A stretch of DNA of 64,000 nt. Source: Dromiciops gliroides. Taxonomy: Eukaryota; Chordata; Mammalia; Microbiotheria; Microbiotheriidae. Of the stretch, positions 10,440 through 22,436 are shown one piece after another; within the stretch, counting starts at the first letter, position 1, and the number at the start of each line of letters is the position of its first letter. The notes under the pieces were generated by a model, which was not told the origin of the DNA, did no database searches, and worked only from the letters and a program-made list of their open reading frames with translations. The DNA lies in assembly GCF_019393635.1 (NCBI RefSeq), contig NC_057861.1, forward strand, positions 91,928,827-91,992,826. Direction: 5' to 3'. The position numbers were made by a program, and so were the translations under genes.

Positions 10440-11300
10440 AGAATGAAAGGAAAGGATGATGTGGTCTAAAATGCAACCTTTATTTGGAGATAATAGAGTT
10501 CAAAGGGGTCATAGGAAGAATCTTATGGAATACAATTCTAAAGGTAGAGTCAAACTACAAGATAAGAAAAATGTTCAATAATGACATGTTCAGAAGGTAC
10601 AAAAGAAGACAATTCCAATGAGGAAGAAAGAAAGGAAGTGTCTGAAGTGACTGATGTGGATGCACATAAAACTTACTTGCCAAAGTAGATTTTAAACAGC
10701 TTTCAAAAGTTCAAAAAAGATGGAAGCAAGGCTAGATAACAGAGGATAAATACAAAAGCATGGCAAGGCACAATCAGAATAGTAACAGGAGTGCAAAAGC
10801 TCAGAATGAACAAAGTCACTGAAGAAAGTTAGGAACAAGAAGTTATTTTTAGTTATCAAAGGAAAGAAGGATGCTCAAAGAAGAGCTATGAGTACTGTTT
10901 GGTGCAGGTGGGATGATGGTAACTGGTAATAGAGAAGGCATAAATGTAGAAATTTAATTTGTCTTTGCTTTCTCTTTTAAGAAGAAAGGCCTTTAGGCTA
11001 GGAAAGATAGAAGAAGAAAAATAGGTAATAGGGAATTGCCATCCAATAAAAATCAGAAAATAGTGAAAGAATACCTTGGCTGTCTTTGTTGAATTCAAGA
11101 TACATAAATAAAATAAATGACATCTCACTTATGGAAAAATTGAAAAATAAGTTTCAGCTACTAACAATGATCTTCAAAAAGACTGGAGAATGGGAGACAT
11201 ACTGTATAAGAGGAACAAAAATATCCCAATTTAAAATAAAAATTAAGAGAATGTATTCTGCTAACCAAAGGCAAATGAATTTGCCTTTGTTCATGGAAAC
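10440..11300. other. No recognised feature
   Basis: This is AG-rich plus-strand sequence between an L1 and a SINE. I see no family match and no convincing coding frame. Confidence 0.45.
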
Positions 11301-11312
11301 ATTTTAGAATTC

Positions 11313-11468
11313 TTTTTTTTTTTTTTTTTTTTGGTGAGGCAGTTGGGGTTAAGTGACTTGCCCAGGGTCACACAGCTAGTAAGTGTTAAGTGTCTGAGGC
11401 TGAATTTGAACTCAGGTCCTCCTGAATCCAGGGCCAGTGCTCCATCCACTGCGCCATCTACCTGCCCC
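11313..11468 (-). mobile_element. WSINE1-like SINE
   Basis: An oligo-T start on the plus strand (the A tail) is followed by 'gttaagtgacttgcccaggg', 'cacacagctagtaagtgtta' and the head 'gccatctacctgcccc'. The target-site duplication is tagaattc at 11305-11312 and 11469-11476. Confidence 0.95.
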
Positions 11469-11852
11469 TAGAATTCATTTTTAATGTTATTGATACAATT
11501 TAATTTTTTCTACCTTTACATCACCATCACTTCTAAATATGTTCCTCCATTATCTGCTACTCAATCAGCCTTCCTTTGTAGCAAAGAATAAAAGAAAAAG
11601 AGTTTTGCAAAAGGAGCCAACACATCAACAGTGTCTGTCTGATAGCAAATGAAAATTTTCATATATGTAGTCATCCACCTTGGCGGCAAATAGTGGAAGA
11701 TTCACTGATTTTCTTAATTTTCCATGAACAAGTTTCTCTGCAAGTATAGAGCACCCAAGGTAAAGATTAATTATTTTACAACACCATTCAGTCCTAGACC
11801 TCGTTATTAAGAAATAGTTAAGAAACCTCTAGAAAAGGAAGGCATTGTCAAA

Positions 11853-11866
<14 letters not shown>

Positions 11867-11925
<59 letters not shown>
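11867..11925. repeat. (AG)n microsatellite
   Basis: About 29 AG units, preceded by a short AAAG run. Confidence 0.98.
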
Positions 11926-11931
<6 letters not shown>

Positions 11932-12106
11932 AACCAGCACGGCTTGAGAACAAGTCCTATCAGAACAACCAGATTTCCTTTTTTATGGTGTTTCTACATG
12001 GATAGATCAGACAAAACCATATTAAAAATACGTGTTGGCAATGTAAAAAAAAATATGTCTCCTTCTGGACCTTGAATTGATCACCCCTACATCAAAAGGT
12101 AAAGTA

Positions 12107-13010
12107 CACATTTCATTATTATTCCTTTGGGGTTGTGGTTGATCATTACATTGGCATAGTTCTTAAAGTTTTCAAAATTGTTTTTGTTTTCAATACTGTG
12201 GTTTTTAAAAATTAACCTGTCTCTACTTACTTCACTATTTATCAGTTCCTAGAGATATTCTCAGTTTCCTCTGAAATTGTCTATTATCTAAGATGTAATA
12301 ATTTTCTATTACATTTATGTATCATAATTTGCTTAACTATTCTTTAATAGGTGATTCCTCAGCTTACAGTTTATGGTGGTGGTGGTTTTTCCTGCTACAA
12401 AAAGAGCTGCTACATTTTTATATAGTTGGTCCCAATTCTGCTTTTGAAAAATGTCTTTGGGATACAGATCTAGTAGTGGTATCAGTGATTCAAAGTATAT
12501 ATTATGTATGCACAGTTTAATGACATTTTGAGACTAGTTTAAAATTGCTTCACAGAATATACAGTTAACTACTTTAGTAACATTACTGTGTCCTTCCAAC
12601 ATTTGTCATTTTCTTTCTTTGCTGATAGTGATAGGTATACAATAGATAGACCTTCAGAGTTTCTGTAATTTGAATTTTTCTAATTAGTAGTGTTTTGGAG
12701 AATTACTTATTGATAGCTTGAGAAAATGTATTTTCATATCCTTTGACCAATTAGATTTGGGAAGTGTCTTTTAATTTTAAAATTTACATTAATTCTTTAT
12801 ATAGCTTGCATATAATATCTTTTATTAAAGAAATTTTATGAAATATTTCCTCCTTTATTTCCCTTCATAATTTAAATATACTTATTTTTCTGCAAAAAAA
12901 GTAATCAAAATTTTTCATTTTATGTTCTGTGATACTCTATTCTTTTAGTCTTGAACTCTTCTCCTACCCACGGTTTCAAAGTGTATTTCTTTTCTTGCTT
13001 CTCTAATTTA
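12107..13010 (-). mobile_element. Old L1 3' fragment
   Basis: Diverged inverted L1 ORF2 C-terminal text is readable: 'tttgggatacagatctagta' near 12468, 'tatcctttgaccaatta' near 12740 and 'gtttctgtaatttg' near 12660. It repeats the same L1 interval that starts again near 13190, so it is a separate copy from the neighbour to the right. Confidence 0.65.
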
Positions 13011-13963
13011 TTTATTTTTAATTCAATTTAATTTTATTTTCAGTTCTGAATTCTTTTCCTTCTTTTCACCCTTCCTCCATCCACTGGGAAAGAAAAAGAA
13101 AAAGAAGAGGAGGAGGAGATCCATCTTAAGTGTATTTTTGTTACTGTATACATTTTTCACTTGGTTCTGCTCACTGCACTTTGTACCAGTCCATAAAAGT
13201 CTTAATAGTTTATTTTTTCCCCAAAATCTTTCCCTTCATCATTTCTTATAGCCCAATAGTATTCTATCACAATTATATGCTGATATTTGTTCAGTCATTC
13301 CGCAAATGATATACTTCTTAGTTTCTAATCATTTGTTACTGCTAAAAATAGCTTCTTTAAATATTTTTCTTTATCTGTGCCTTTTTTCCCTTTCTCTGAT
13401 ATTTGGGTTATGTTCCTTGTAATAATATTACTATTTCAAAGGGTATATGAAGTTTTTAAGAGCTTTTGAGTATAATTGTAAATTGCTTTTGAGAATTATT
13501 GGAACAATAATAGCACCACCAACAACATATTAAAATATTTGTTTCCCTATTTCCTTTTCAACATTTGTCACTTTCCTTTTTGGTTAACTTAATCAATCTG
13601 AAGGGTATTGGTGATGCCTTAGAGTTGTTTTAATTTAAATTTCCCTAATAATTTTTAATTTAGAGCCTTTAAAAAAATATGGCTATTGATAGGGTAGATT
13701 TCTTCCTCTGAAAACTGCCTATGTATATCCCATTTATCAATTGGGAAATGTGCCTTATTCTTATAAATTTAACTCAGTTCCCTTTATATCTTATAAATGA
13801 AACCTTTGTCTGAGTAACTTGCTGCAACTATGTTTCCCCATTTTCCTGCTTCTCTTCTAGTTTTAGTTCCATTCATTCTATTTGTAAAAAAACAAACAAA
13901 AAAGCCCTTAATTTTATGCAATAGAAATGATCCATTTTACCTCCATGAGGTAATCTTCATTAA

Positions 13964-14125
13964 ATGTTTTTTATTTTTTGTTTTTTTGGTGAGGCAATTG
14001 GGGTTAAGTGACTTGCCCAGGGTCACACAGTTAGTAAGTGTTAAGCATCTGAGGCCAGATTTGAACTCAAGTCCTCCTGACTTCAGGGCTGGTGCTCTAT
14101 CCACTGCACCACCTAGCTGCCCCTT
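13964..14125 (-). mobile_element. WSINE1-like SINE in L1
   Basis: Inverted SINE text ('gttaagtgacttgcccaggg', 'cacctagctgcccc') with target-site duplication ttcattaa at 13956-13963 and 14126-14133. Confidence 0.95.
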
Positions 14126-14339
14126 TTCATTAACTCTTGATCTGACAGATACTTTCTTACACACTCCTCTAATCTAATTATGTCATCCTTTATTCCAAAC
14201 TGTGTACCCATTTATAGATTAGCTCAGTAGATGATGCAAGATGTTGGTCTATGTTTAGATTCTGCCACAATATCATCTAGTTTGTTGAACAGTTTTTGTT
14301 GAATAGTGAGTATTTTTCAAATAGCTAGTATGGCATGTC

Positions 14340-14390
14340 AAGATATATTAAAAAAAACAACAACAAAAAACAAACAAAAAAACAGGATAC
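14340..14390. repeat. AAC/AAAC-rich simple repeat
   Basis: A short A-rich run with C every two to five bases, within the old L1. Confidence 0.7.
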
Positions 14391-15487
14391 AGAGCTCTTT
14401 TATTTCTCTATTTAGTATACTTTATCTATGCCACTGATCAACTTCCCTATTTGTTACCCAGTACCAAATTATTTTGATGGTTACAGCTTACTGGCATAGT
14501 TTGATATGAAATACTGCTAGACTTTATGTCTATCTCTGTCTCTCTCTTTCTCTCTTTTTCTGTCTTTCTTCATTTTTCTTTATTGATTCCCTTGGTATTC
14601 TTGACCTTCTGTTTCTCATAGTTGAATTTGTTATTTTTTTTTGTAGTTCCATAAAGTAAATCTTTGGTAGTTTGATAGAGTATTAAATGAGTAAACTTGT
14701 TATTTTTTTTTCCACATTGGCTTGACTTAAGCTATAATCAATTGCTATTTCTCCAAATATATATATATATATACACATTTACTTTTATTTGTGTAAAGAA
14801 TGTTTTACTACTATCTTTAAATAGTTCCTATATATGCCTTGGAAGGTAAACTTCCCAATATTTTATAATGTCTATGATGTTTTAAATGAATTTCCTCATC
14901 TCTCTCTTCCTGCTCAAATTTAATGCTAACATACAGAAATGCTTATGATTTATTTGGGTGTGCTTTATATCCTGCAAATTTGCAGGATATAAAAGTTGTT
15001 ATTTTTTTTAGTAGTTTGTAATTGACTCTAAGAGAATCTTTAAGAAAATTATATCTTAGAAACTCATCATGTCATCTGGAAAAAGTAATAGTTGTGTTTC
15101 CTTTCCATCCATACTTATTCCTTTAAATTATTTTTGAATTATTGCTATAGCTAACATTTTTAATACAGTATTGCTTTTCTCAGTACTGATAATGCTGGTT
15201 TTGGGTTAAAGATATGTACATTATTAAGATATGTATTTATCATTTTAAAGTAAGCTCTATTTTCTATGCTTTCTAGTTTGTTTTAAAATTTACTCAGGAA
15301 TGGACATCAAAAGCCTTTTCTATATCTATTGAAATTATCCTATTATTGTTACTGTTTTATTAATATGACTGGTTATGTTTATATTTTTCTTAGTATTAAG
15401 AATTAATCCCTACGTTATTAGATAAACTCAGCTTCATTGTAATGTATTATCTTTGTGATGTTTTGCTATAGTCACTGTGATAGTATT

Positions 15488-15649
15488 AATTTTTTGTTTT
15501 GTTTTGGTTTTTAGTTGATGCAATTGGGGTTAAGTGACTTGCCCAGGGTCATACAGCTAGCAAGTGTCAAGTGTCTGAAGCCGGATTTGAACTCAGGTCC
15601 TCCTGACTCCAGGGCTGGTGCTCTATCCACTCTGCCACCTAGCTGCCCC
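15488..15649 (-). mobile_element. WSINE1-like SINE in L1
   Basis: Inverted SINE with target-site duplication tgtgatagtatt at 15476-15487 and 15650-15661. The interrupted L1 text joins cleanly across it. Confidence 0.95.
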
Positions 15650-16256
15650 TGTGATAGTATTTAGTATAAAATTTTGTATCAATATTCATTAGAGAAATTG
15701 GTCTATAGTTTTCTTTCTCTGTTTTTGCTCTGCTTGGTTTAGGAATCAAGGCCATATTTGCATCGTAGAAGAATTTGATAGGGTTCTTCTTTGCTATTAA
15801 TCTGGGCAACTTATGCTTTTATAAATATTCATCCATTTCAATTAGATTTTCAGTTTTATTGACTTATGGTTGGGCTAAAACATTCCTAAAAATTGCTTTT
15901 TTCTTTTGTATTAGTTTTGAATTCACCTTATTCATTTATAGATATGGGCATTTTGATTTTCCTCATTCTTTTAAAAATTCCAATTAACTACTTATTTATA
16001 TATTTCATTGTTTAAAATATAGCTGTTAATATTATTTCTTTCTCTTTACTTTCAATTTTGTTTATCTCTTGGCTTTCAAATTTTCTTGGGGGATTTAATT
16101 TGTTGCACTTTTTTTTAGCTGCATGTGAAATTTATTGATCTGCTCTTTCTCTCTTTTACTGATAAAAGTATTTAGAGGCATACAATTTCCCTTAAATACT
16201 GTTTTGGTTGCAACCTACAGGTTTTGGTATGCTTCATTGTTGTCATTATTTTTTTT

Positions 16257-16414
16257 CTTTTGTTTTCTTTTTTTCCTTTTTTTTTTGATAAGAGTTAAGT
16301 GACTTGCCCAGGGTCACATAGCTAATAAGTGTCAAGTGTCTGAGGTTGGATTTGAACTCAAGACCTCCTGAATCCAGGGCCAGTGCTTTATCCACTGCAT
16401 CACCTAGCTGCCCC
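16257..16414 (-). mobile_element. WSINE1-like SINE in L1
   Basis: Inverted SINE with target-site duplication ttgttgtcattatttttt, starting at 16237 on the left and at 16415 on the right. Confidence 0.95.
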
Positions 16415-17227
16415 TTGTTGTCATTATTTTTTATTGAAATTATTGATTGTTTCCATGATTTGTTTTATAACCCACCTATTCTTCATGATTCATTTATTTA
16501 TTTTCCTAGTATTATTATTTATTGCATCAAAGTCCTTTATTGAATATTATTTTATTGCATTATTATCAATAATAGATGGATTTAGTATTTTTGATTTTCT
16601 GTATTTTTGTGACTTGATTTTAAATTTTGACACATGTTGTTATTGTGAACTTATATATATTTTATAATCTAATATAAATCAATTTTTATAAAGGTGTCAT
16701 GTATAGTTGAGAAAAAGTATACTTTCTTTTCCCATTCAATATTCTATACAAGTTATCATATATCAATTTTCTAAAATTCTATTCAGTTCCTTATCTTCTT
16801 TCTTGTTTATTTTTGGTAAGATTTATCTGGTTCTGAGAAGAACAAATTTTTGCCCCACCCCCTCACTATAATAATTCTATGATCAATTTCTTCATATAAC
16901 TGATTTAATTTTTCCTTTAGGAATTTAGATGCTATGCAATTTGGTGCATATATGTTTAGAACTCATGTTAATTCATTATCTGCTACATTTTAAGAATATG
17001 TAGTTAATATAGTTTCTTTGCTTATCTTTTAATTAGGCCTATCTTTGCTTTGTTTTGTCTAACATCATGATTGTTACTCCAGCCTTTCTACTTAAGCTAA
17101 AGCAAAATAGATTCTTCTCTGTATTCTTATTCTACCTCTGTGAATCTTTCTGTGTCAAGAAAGTTTCCTGCAAACAACAAACAGAAATCTTGTTACATCC
17201 TGCCATCTTCATTCATTTTATTGTAGC

Positions 17228-17510
17228 TAGGGAATGCTACAAATAGAGCACTGGATCTGGATCTGGAATCAGGAAGACCTGAATTCAAATCCAGACTCAG
17301 ACAATTACTAGGTCTGTGACTCTCATCCCATCATTTAACCTCTTTTTGCATCAGTTTCTTCAGCTCTAAAATGGAAATAATAATAGCACTTACATTCTAG
17401 GTTTTTTGTGAGGGTCAGATGAAGTATTTGTAAAGTGCTTAAAATAGTGCCTGGCATATAATAGGCATTATATAAATGTTTATTCCATTTCCCTTTCCTT
17501 TATGTATGAG
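17228..17510 (+). mobile_element. MIR-like (Ther-1 type) SINE in L1
   Basis: A tRNA-like head ('agagcactggatctg'), a CORE part with 'ctaggtctgtgactct', 'cagtttcttcagctctaaaa' and 'ggaaataataatagcactta', and an L2-like tail ('agtgcctggcatata', 'ataaatgtttattcc'). It is a full-length MIR-type architecture inserted into the endonuclease-side part of the old L1. Confidence 0.75.
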
Positions 17511-17653
17511 TTCATCCAATTCAAATTAATAGTCATGATTGTTAATTGTGTATGCCTCTCCATCGTTTTTTCATACTTTTCCATCTCTTTTTCCCCTGTC
17601 TCTTCTTTAAGAGTCAGTTTTGCCTCTGACTAATGCCTAACTCAATCTATCTT

Positions 17654-17817
17654 TTGTTTGTTTGGTTGGTTGGTTTTTTTTGCGGGGCAATGGGGGTTAA
17701 GTAACTTGCCCAGGGTCACACAGCTAGTTAAGTGTCAAGTGTCTGAGGCTGGATTTGAACTCAGGTACTCCTGAATCCAGGGCCAGTGCTTTATCCACTT
17801 CGCCACTTAGCCGCCCC
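17654..17817 (-). mobile_element. WSINE1-like SINE in L1
   Basis: Inverted SINE. The target-site duplication ctaactcaatctatctt (17637-17653) and ctaacttaatctatctt (17818-17834) differs at one base. Confidence 0.95.
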
Positions 17818-18527
17818 CTAACTTAATCTATCTTATTCCCCTACCCGTGCACACACGCCTTTGCCTATTTCTCTTTTGGGTAACATATATTTGTGTTCCC
17901 AAATGTTTCATTATACCTATTATTCTCTTCTTATTCAGTGTAGATAAGAATGAAGTTGTAGCCTGCTTCCCTGCCATGCTCCCCATTATGTTCTATTCTT
18001 GCATAAGTCCCTCCTACCAAGATTCCTTGTCCATATCCTACCCATTCTTCTTTTGAAGTCATCCAAACATAAGAGAATCACACTCAAACCTTTTGCCCAC
18101 TTAGACTCCCATTATGGTTCCTGTTGATGATAAAGGTCTGAAGGTCTACATATATCATCTTTCCATGTAAGAATGTAAGCAGTTTACCATATTTAGTGCC
18201 TTATCATTTCTGATTCATGGTTCCTTTTTATGCTTCTCTTGACTCCTCTTTTTGTGTGTCGAATTTTCTACTCAGCTCTGGTCTTTTCATCAGGAATGCT
18301 TGTAAATTTTGCACTTCATTAAAAAGCCATTTTTTCAGTTGTAGGAATATACTGAGTTGTAGTGATTAGATTATTCTGGTTTGTAAGCCTAGATCTTCTG
18401 TCTGCTAGTTTATCAATTTCTAAGCTTTAAAGTGTTGGCTACTAACTCTTATGTGATTCTCACTGGAGCTTTTCAATATATGAATTCTTTCTTTCTGGCT
18501 GCTTGCATTATTTTTTTTCTTGACCTG

Positions 18528-19086
18528 TGTGGCATTTAAAATTATGTGTGGTTGCCTTATTTCTGCCCTAAGTTTGGGGAAATTTAGCTGGGGTTCTAAT
18601 ACTTTGCTAATTAGAAATAAATGGCAACTGCACCAGTTTGGGGGCATTAAGCATTTATTAAAGCATATCAAATATTAGTAAAAAGAGCATACATGGCACA
18701 GAAAGATAGTAAAACGTAGCTAGGAGAGACAGAAAACTGGGCCACATGGCTTCCCTTATAAGTTCCCAGGCCAAAAGAGAGTGAGTCATTGTGTAAGCTT
18801 CCTGCAGGCAGGAGGAGAACCCGCCCTTCCACATTGCTCAAAACTAATTGGCTAGCATCATTCAAATCTATTGGTTTACTAGATTTGAGGGTGGTCCAGT
18901 TGATGTCAGAGTATGGAGCCTTCAAGGGGAAAAACCCTTCAGGTAGGTGTGGTTTTAATCCCCATTGCACAATACAAATTTCCTTTGAAATTCTACTGAC
19001 TTTGGGCTGGCTCCAAGAAAGGTCTGGCCAGACTCTCTGGTTCTCATGGAACCCCCAAACAACCTATTATTAATAATTTTCTCACA
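18528..19086 (-). mobile_element. Solo LTR of an endogenous retrovirus, inserted in L1 (fossil)
   Basis: The 559-bp insertion starts TGTGAGAAAA and ends TGCCACA on the minus strand. It is flanked by the 4-bp duplication CCTG at 18524-18527 and 19087-19090. Without it the L1 text joins as 'cttgacctgaaagctcttga', which matches L1 ORF1 text. Minus-strand signals include TTATAA at 18762-18757 and AATAAA at 18659-18654, about 100 bp apart, as in an LTR. Class I is likely from the 4-bp duplication. No internal viral sequence is present. Confidence 0.8.
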
Positions 19087-19204
19087 CCTGAAAGCTCTTG
19101 ATTTCAGCTACAATTTTACTAGGAGGTTTTATTGTGGACATTCTTTAAGGATTTTTAATAGATTATTTCATTTTCTATTTTACCTTTTAGTTTCAAGAAA
19201 TCTG

Positions 19205-20284
19205 TCCTCATTTCTAAAATATATAGGGAACTAAATCAAATTTATAAGAATCCAAGTCATTCCCCAATTGAAAAATGGTCAAAGGATATGAACAGGTAGT
19301 TTTCAGTTGAAGAAATCAAAGCTATCTATTTCCATATGAAAAAAAATGCTCTAAATCACTATTGATCAGAGAAATGCAAATTAAAATAACTCTGAGATAC
19401 CACCTCATCCCTCTAATATTGGCCACTATGACAAAAAAGGAAAATAATAAATGTTGGAGAAGCTGTGGAAAAATTGGAACACTAATGCATTGTTGGTGGA
19501 GCTGTGAACTGATCCAACCATTCTGGAGAGCAATTTGGAACTATGCCCCAAGGGCTATGGGATTGTTCCTACCCTTTGACCCAGTAGAACCACTGCTAGG
19601 TCTGTATCCCAAAGAGACCATAGCAAAGGGAAAAGTACCCACATATACAAAAATATTTATAGCAGCTCTCTTTGTGGTGGCAAAGAATTGGAAGTTGAGG
19701 GAGTGCCTATCAATTGGTGAATGGCTGAACAAGTTGTGGTATATGAATGTAATGGAATACTATTGTACAGTAAGAAACGATGAGCAGGAGGAGTTCAGAG
19801 AAACCTGGAAGGACTTGCATAAACTGATGCTGAGTGGAGTGGACAGAACCAGGAGAATATTGTACACAGTAACAGCAACATTGTGTGATGAAAAATGGTG
19901 ATAGATTTGGCTCTTCACATCAGTGCAACAATCCAAAACAGTTTCAAAGAACTCATGATAGAAAATGTTCTCAACATCCATAAAAAAGAACTGTGGATTC
20001 TGAAGGCAGATTGAACCATATTGTTTCTACTTTTGGACTGTTTTTTTTTCTTCTTTTTTGAGTTTTTTTCTCTTGTGCTTTGATTCTTTTTTCACAAGAT
20101 GACTAATGTAGAAATATGTTTAATGTGATTGTACATATATATCCTATATAAGACTACTTTCCATCTTGGGGAGGAGAGAGGGAAGGGAGGGTGGGAGGAA
20201 AATTTGTACCTAATAATCCTATGAAAACAAATGTTGAAAACTATTCCTTATATGTAACCGGAAAATAATAAAATACTTTGAAAA
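19205..20284 (+). mobile_element. 5'-truncated L1, about 1.08 kb, with TSD
   Basis: L1 ORF2 C-terminal part plus 3' UTR, ending in 'aataataaaatactttgaaa'. The target-site duplication AAGAAATCTG lies at 19195-19204 and 20285-20294. It sits in opposite orientation inside the older L1 at 13015-21105 and is much less diverged than that host. Confidence 0.92.
19362..19901 (+). pseudogene. L1 ORF2 C-terminal frame, 179 codons open
   Basis: An uninterrupted frame encodes [15 protein letters not shown], then [18 protein letters not shown] (the Cys/His motif of the L1 C-terminus), [29 protein letters not shown] and [18 protein letters not shown]. The stop near 19901 appears to be the natural ORF2 end, since 3'-UTR text follows. 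The N-terminal side lacks endonuclease and RT because of 5' truncation, so this is a dead fragment rather than a gene. Its intact frame points to a fairly recent insertion. Confidence 0.9.
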
Positions 20285-20324
20285 AAGAAATCTGGGCAGT
20301 TTTCACTAAGGATTTCTTATATCT

Positions 20325-20470
20325 TAATAGTATTTTTTCCCAAATACATGTAAAGATAGCTTTCAACATTTGTTCTCCTAATTTTTTCTCGCTTTCTCCC
20401 TTCCATCCCACCTCCACAAAACAGCAACCAATCTGAGATAGGTTATATATATATATAATCATGTTAAACA
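20325..20470 (-). mobile_element. Short L1 3'-end fragment in older L1
   Basis: The plus strand reads 'catgtaaagatagctttcaa' and 'agcaaccaatctgagatagg', inverted L1 3'-UTR text that is out of place inside ORF1 text of the host L1. It ends in a short TA tract. I could not fix the target-site duplication. Confidence 0.65.
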
Positions 20471-21584
20471 TATACTAATGAGTTCTTGAAATATGATTTC
20501 TAGCTTCTTTTGTTCATAGATTTCAGGTAGTTTAATGATTCTTAACTTATCTTTCATTAATCTTTTTTATTATGTTACTTCTATTTCTTGAGTTATTTTA
20601 CATTTTCTTCTATTTTTCAGGCTTTTAAGTTTATTTTATTACTTCTTTGTGTTTATGGAGTCATTAGAATCCATTTTACCAACTCTGATTTTCAACATTT
20701 TTTTCTTCAGTAAGGTTTTTTACCTCTTTTTCCAAGCCACTGTCTTTTCATCTTCTCCCTCCAGCTATCACTTCTTTTTTTTTTTTCTTTTTCATTTTTA
20801 AAAATTGTATCACTCTCAAATCACATTGTTTCTTGCGGTTTCCTATCATGGTGTCCTACCACAGCCTCCTCTTAGTGTTTGTGTGATAGAATTATTTACA
20901 TGCTCCCAGCCCAAACCCATCCTTAGTTTCCAAAGACCTCTCTGTCAATGTCCCTTAGCTGTCCTGGCTGGAAAAAAAAATCTTACTATGACTTTTCTTG
21001 GCTTTTATCATCAGATTTCATTTTGTTACTTTTTTTTATATCATTGGAGAAGGATTAGGGGTAGTTAGGCTCTACTGCTTCTTCTCACTCAGACATTTTG
21101 ACATCAGACATATTATCCTCTAATTTGTTTATGATTTGAACTTGAATATTTAAGTCATATATCTACTTGGAGAAGTTGGCATGTCTTGGTTCATGTTTGA
21201 AATATTAATCTCTATCTCAATTATAACTATATAAAAGTGGAATAGACTGACTTGGGAGATATTAGTATTTTCCTTAGTGAAGATTCACAATAATAGAATG
21301 CATGATCATTTTCCAAGTATTTCAGAATTTACTTGTTTTATGTTTGTTTATTTATTCATTTAATAGGTTGGTTTAAATGGTTGCTGATATCCCTCACAAA
21401 TCTGATATTGTCTGATTTGAGGATTCTGTGATTATACATCCAACTCTTGGCATAGCAACTGGCACATATTAGGTGTTTAATAAATGCATTTTGACTTGTG
21501 TAGAATCATATAGTCATTAGCAGAACTATAACTAGAAGGCAGATTGCTTGATTTTCTAGACATGTTACCTATTTCAATAAGGAG

Positions 21585-21585
<1 letters not shown>

Positions 21586-21616
<31 letters not shown>
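21586..21616. repeat. (GT)n microsatellite
   Basis: About 15 GT units. Confidence 0.97.
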
Positions 21617-21618
<2 letters not shown>

Positions 21619-21904
21619 TATTTTAAAGTTTACCAAGTTCTTTGCTCCTAGTAACCCTTAGATTATGATTCCCTTTTTCTTCATGAAAAAAATGGAGCTA
21701 AGAGAGGTAGAGTCACTGACTCAGTTTTTTTGGCTCCTGATACATTTTCCCAGGCTCCACATCTAGTGCTCTTTTACCTAAAGTACAAGCTCTCCACTTA
21801 AATAGAGGGTTTTACTTAAACACACAAGTTGTTGGCCCCTAAGACCAGAAGTATCAAGAAAAGCAAATTTTATTAAAATACTCACTGTTAGTGCTTGTTA
21901 TAAA

Positions 21905-22170
21905 CAGGAAATAACTTTTTAGCTAGATGGTACAATAAATGGAGTGTTAGATTCGGAGTTTTAAAGTCCTAAGTTTGAATCCAGATTAAGATATTGAAAG
22001 CTGTATGATCCTGGGAAAGAGGTCGGTTTACTTTTCTGAGCCACAATTTCATCTATAAAATGGAAATAATAATAGCACCTACCTCCCAGGGTGATTGTGA
22101 GTATGAAATGAAATAATGTTTGTCGACCACTTTGCAAATCTTAAAGCAGTATTTAAATCCTAGCTATTAT
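21905..22170 (+). mobile_element. MIR/Mon-type CORE-SINE, old
   Basis: A head 'agctagatggtacaataaat', a CORE 'gctgtatgatcctgggaaag', 'aatggaaataataatagcac' and a tail ending in ATT units ('ctattattattattagc'). It is diverged but full-length in outline. Confidence 0.7.
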
Positions 22171-22436
22171 TATTATTAGCTATTTTCTTAAAGCATTATG
22201 GCTACATATTTCAGAAGTGAGAAGATTAAATGTGATTGTCCATTAGTGTGATATATGTTTGTAGTTGGACTTGAACATTGTTCTCAAAGGAGATTTAGAA
22301 AAATGAGTCAGGATGAGATTTTAAATCTTATCTTTCCAAGTCTCTATAACTTTTGATGTTTTGATCAATTATTTCATACTTAGAAAAAATAGAATCCAGT
22401 TGTCCTAAAGAATATACATGGAATTAACTTATAGTT

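Larger units (their letters stand above)
13015..21105 (-). mobile_element. Old near-full-length L1 broken by eight later insertions
   Basis: Minus-strand L1 text can be followed in order from the 5' UTR (about 20760-21105), ORF1 (about 17870-20760), ORF2 endonuclease (about 16430-17500), RT (14400-16250) and ORF2 C-terminus (13190-13960) to the 3' UTR near 13015. Inside lie SINEs at 13964, 15488, 16257 and 17654, a MIR-like SINE at 17228, a solo LTR at 18528, a plus-strand L1 at 19205 and a short L1 tail near 20325. Removing these leaves about 5.4 kb. It is much more diverged than the L1 at 5266-10423, and no long frame survives. Confidence 0.8.

Noticed and set aside
19362-19901. 179-codon frame as a host gene
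   Set aside because: It matches the L1 ORF2 C-terminus, including the Cys/His motif, and lies in a 5'-truncated L1.
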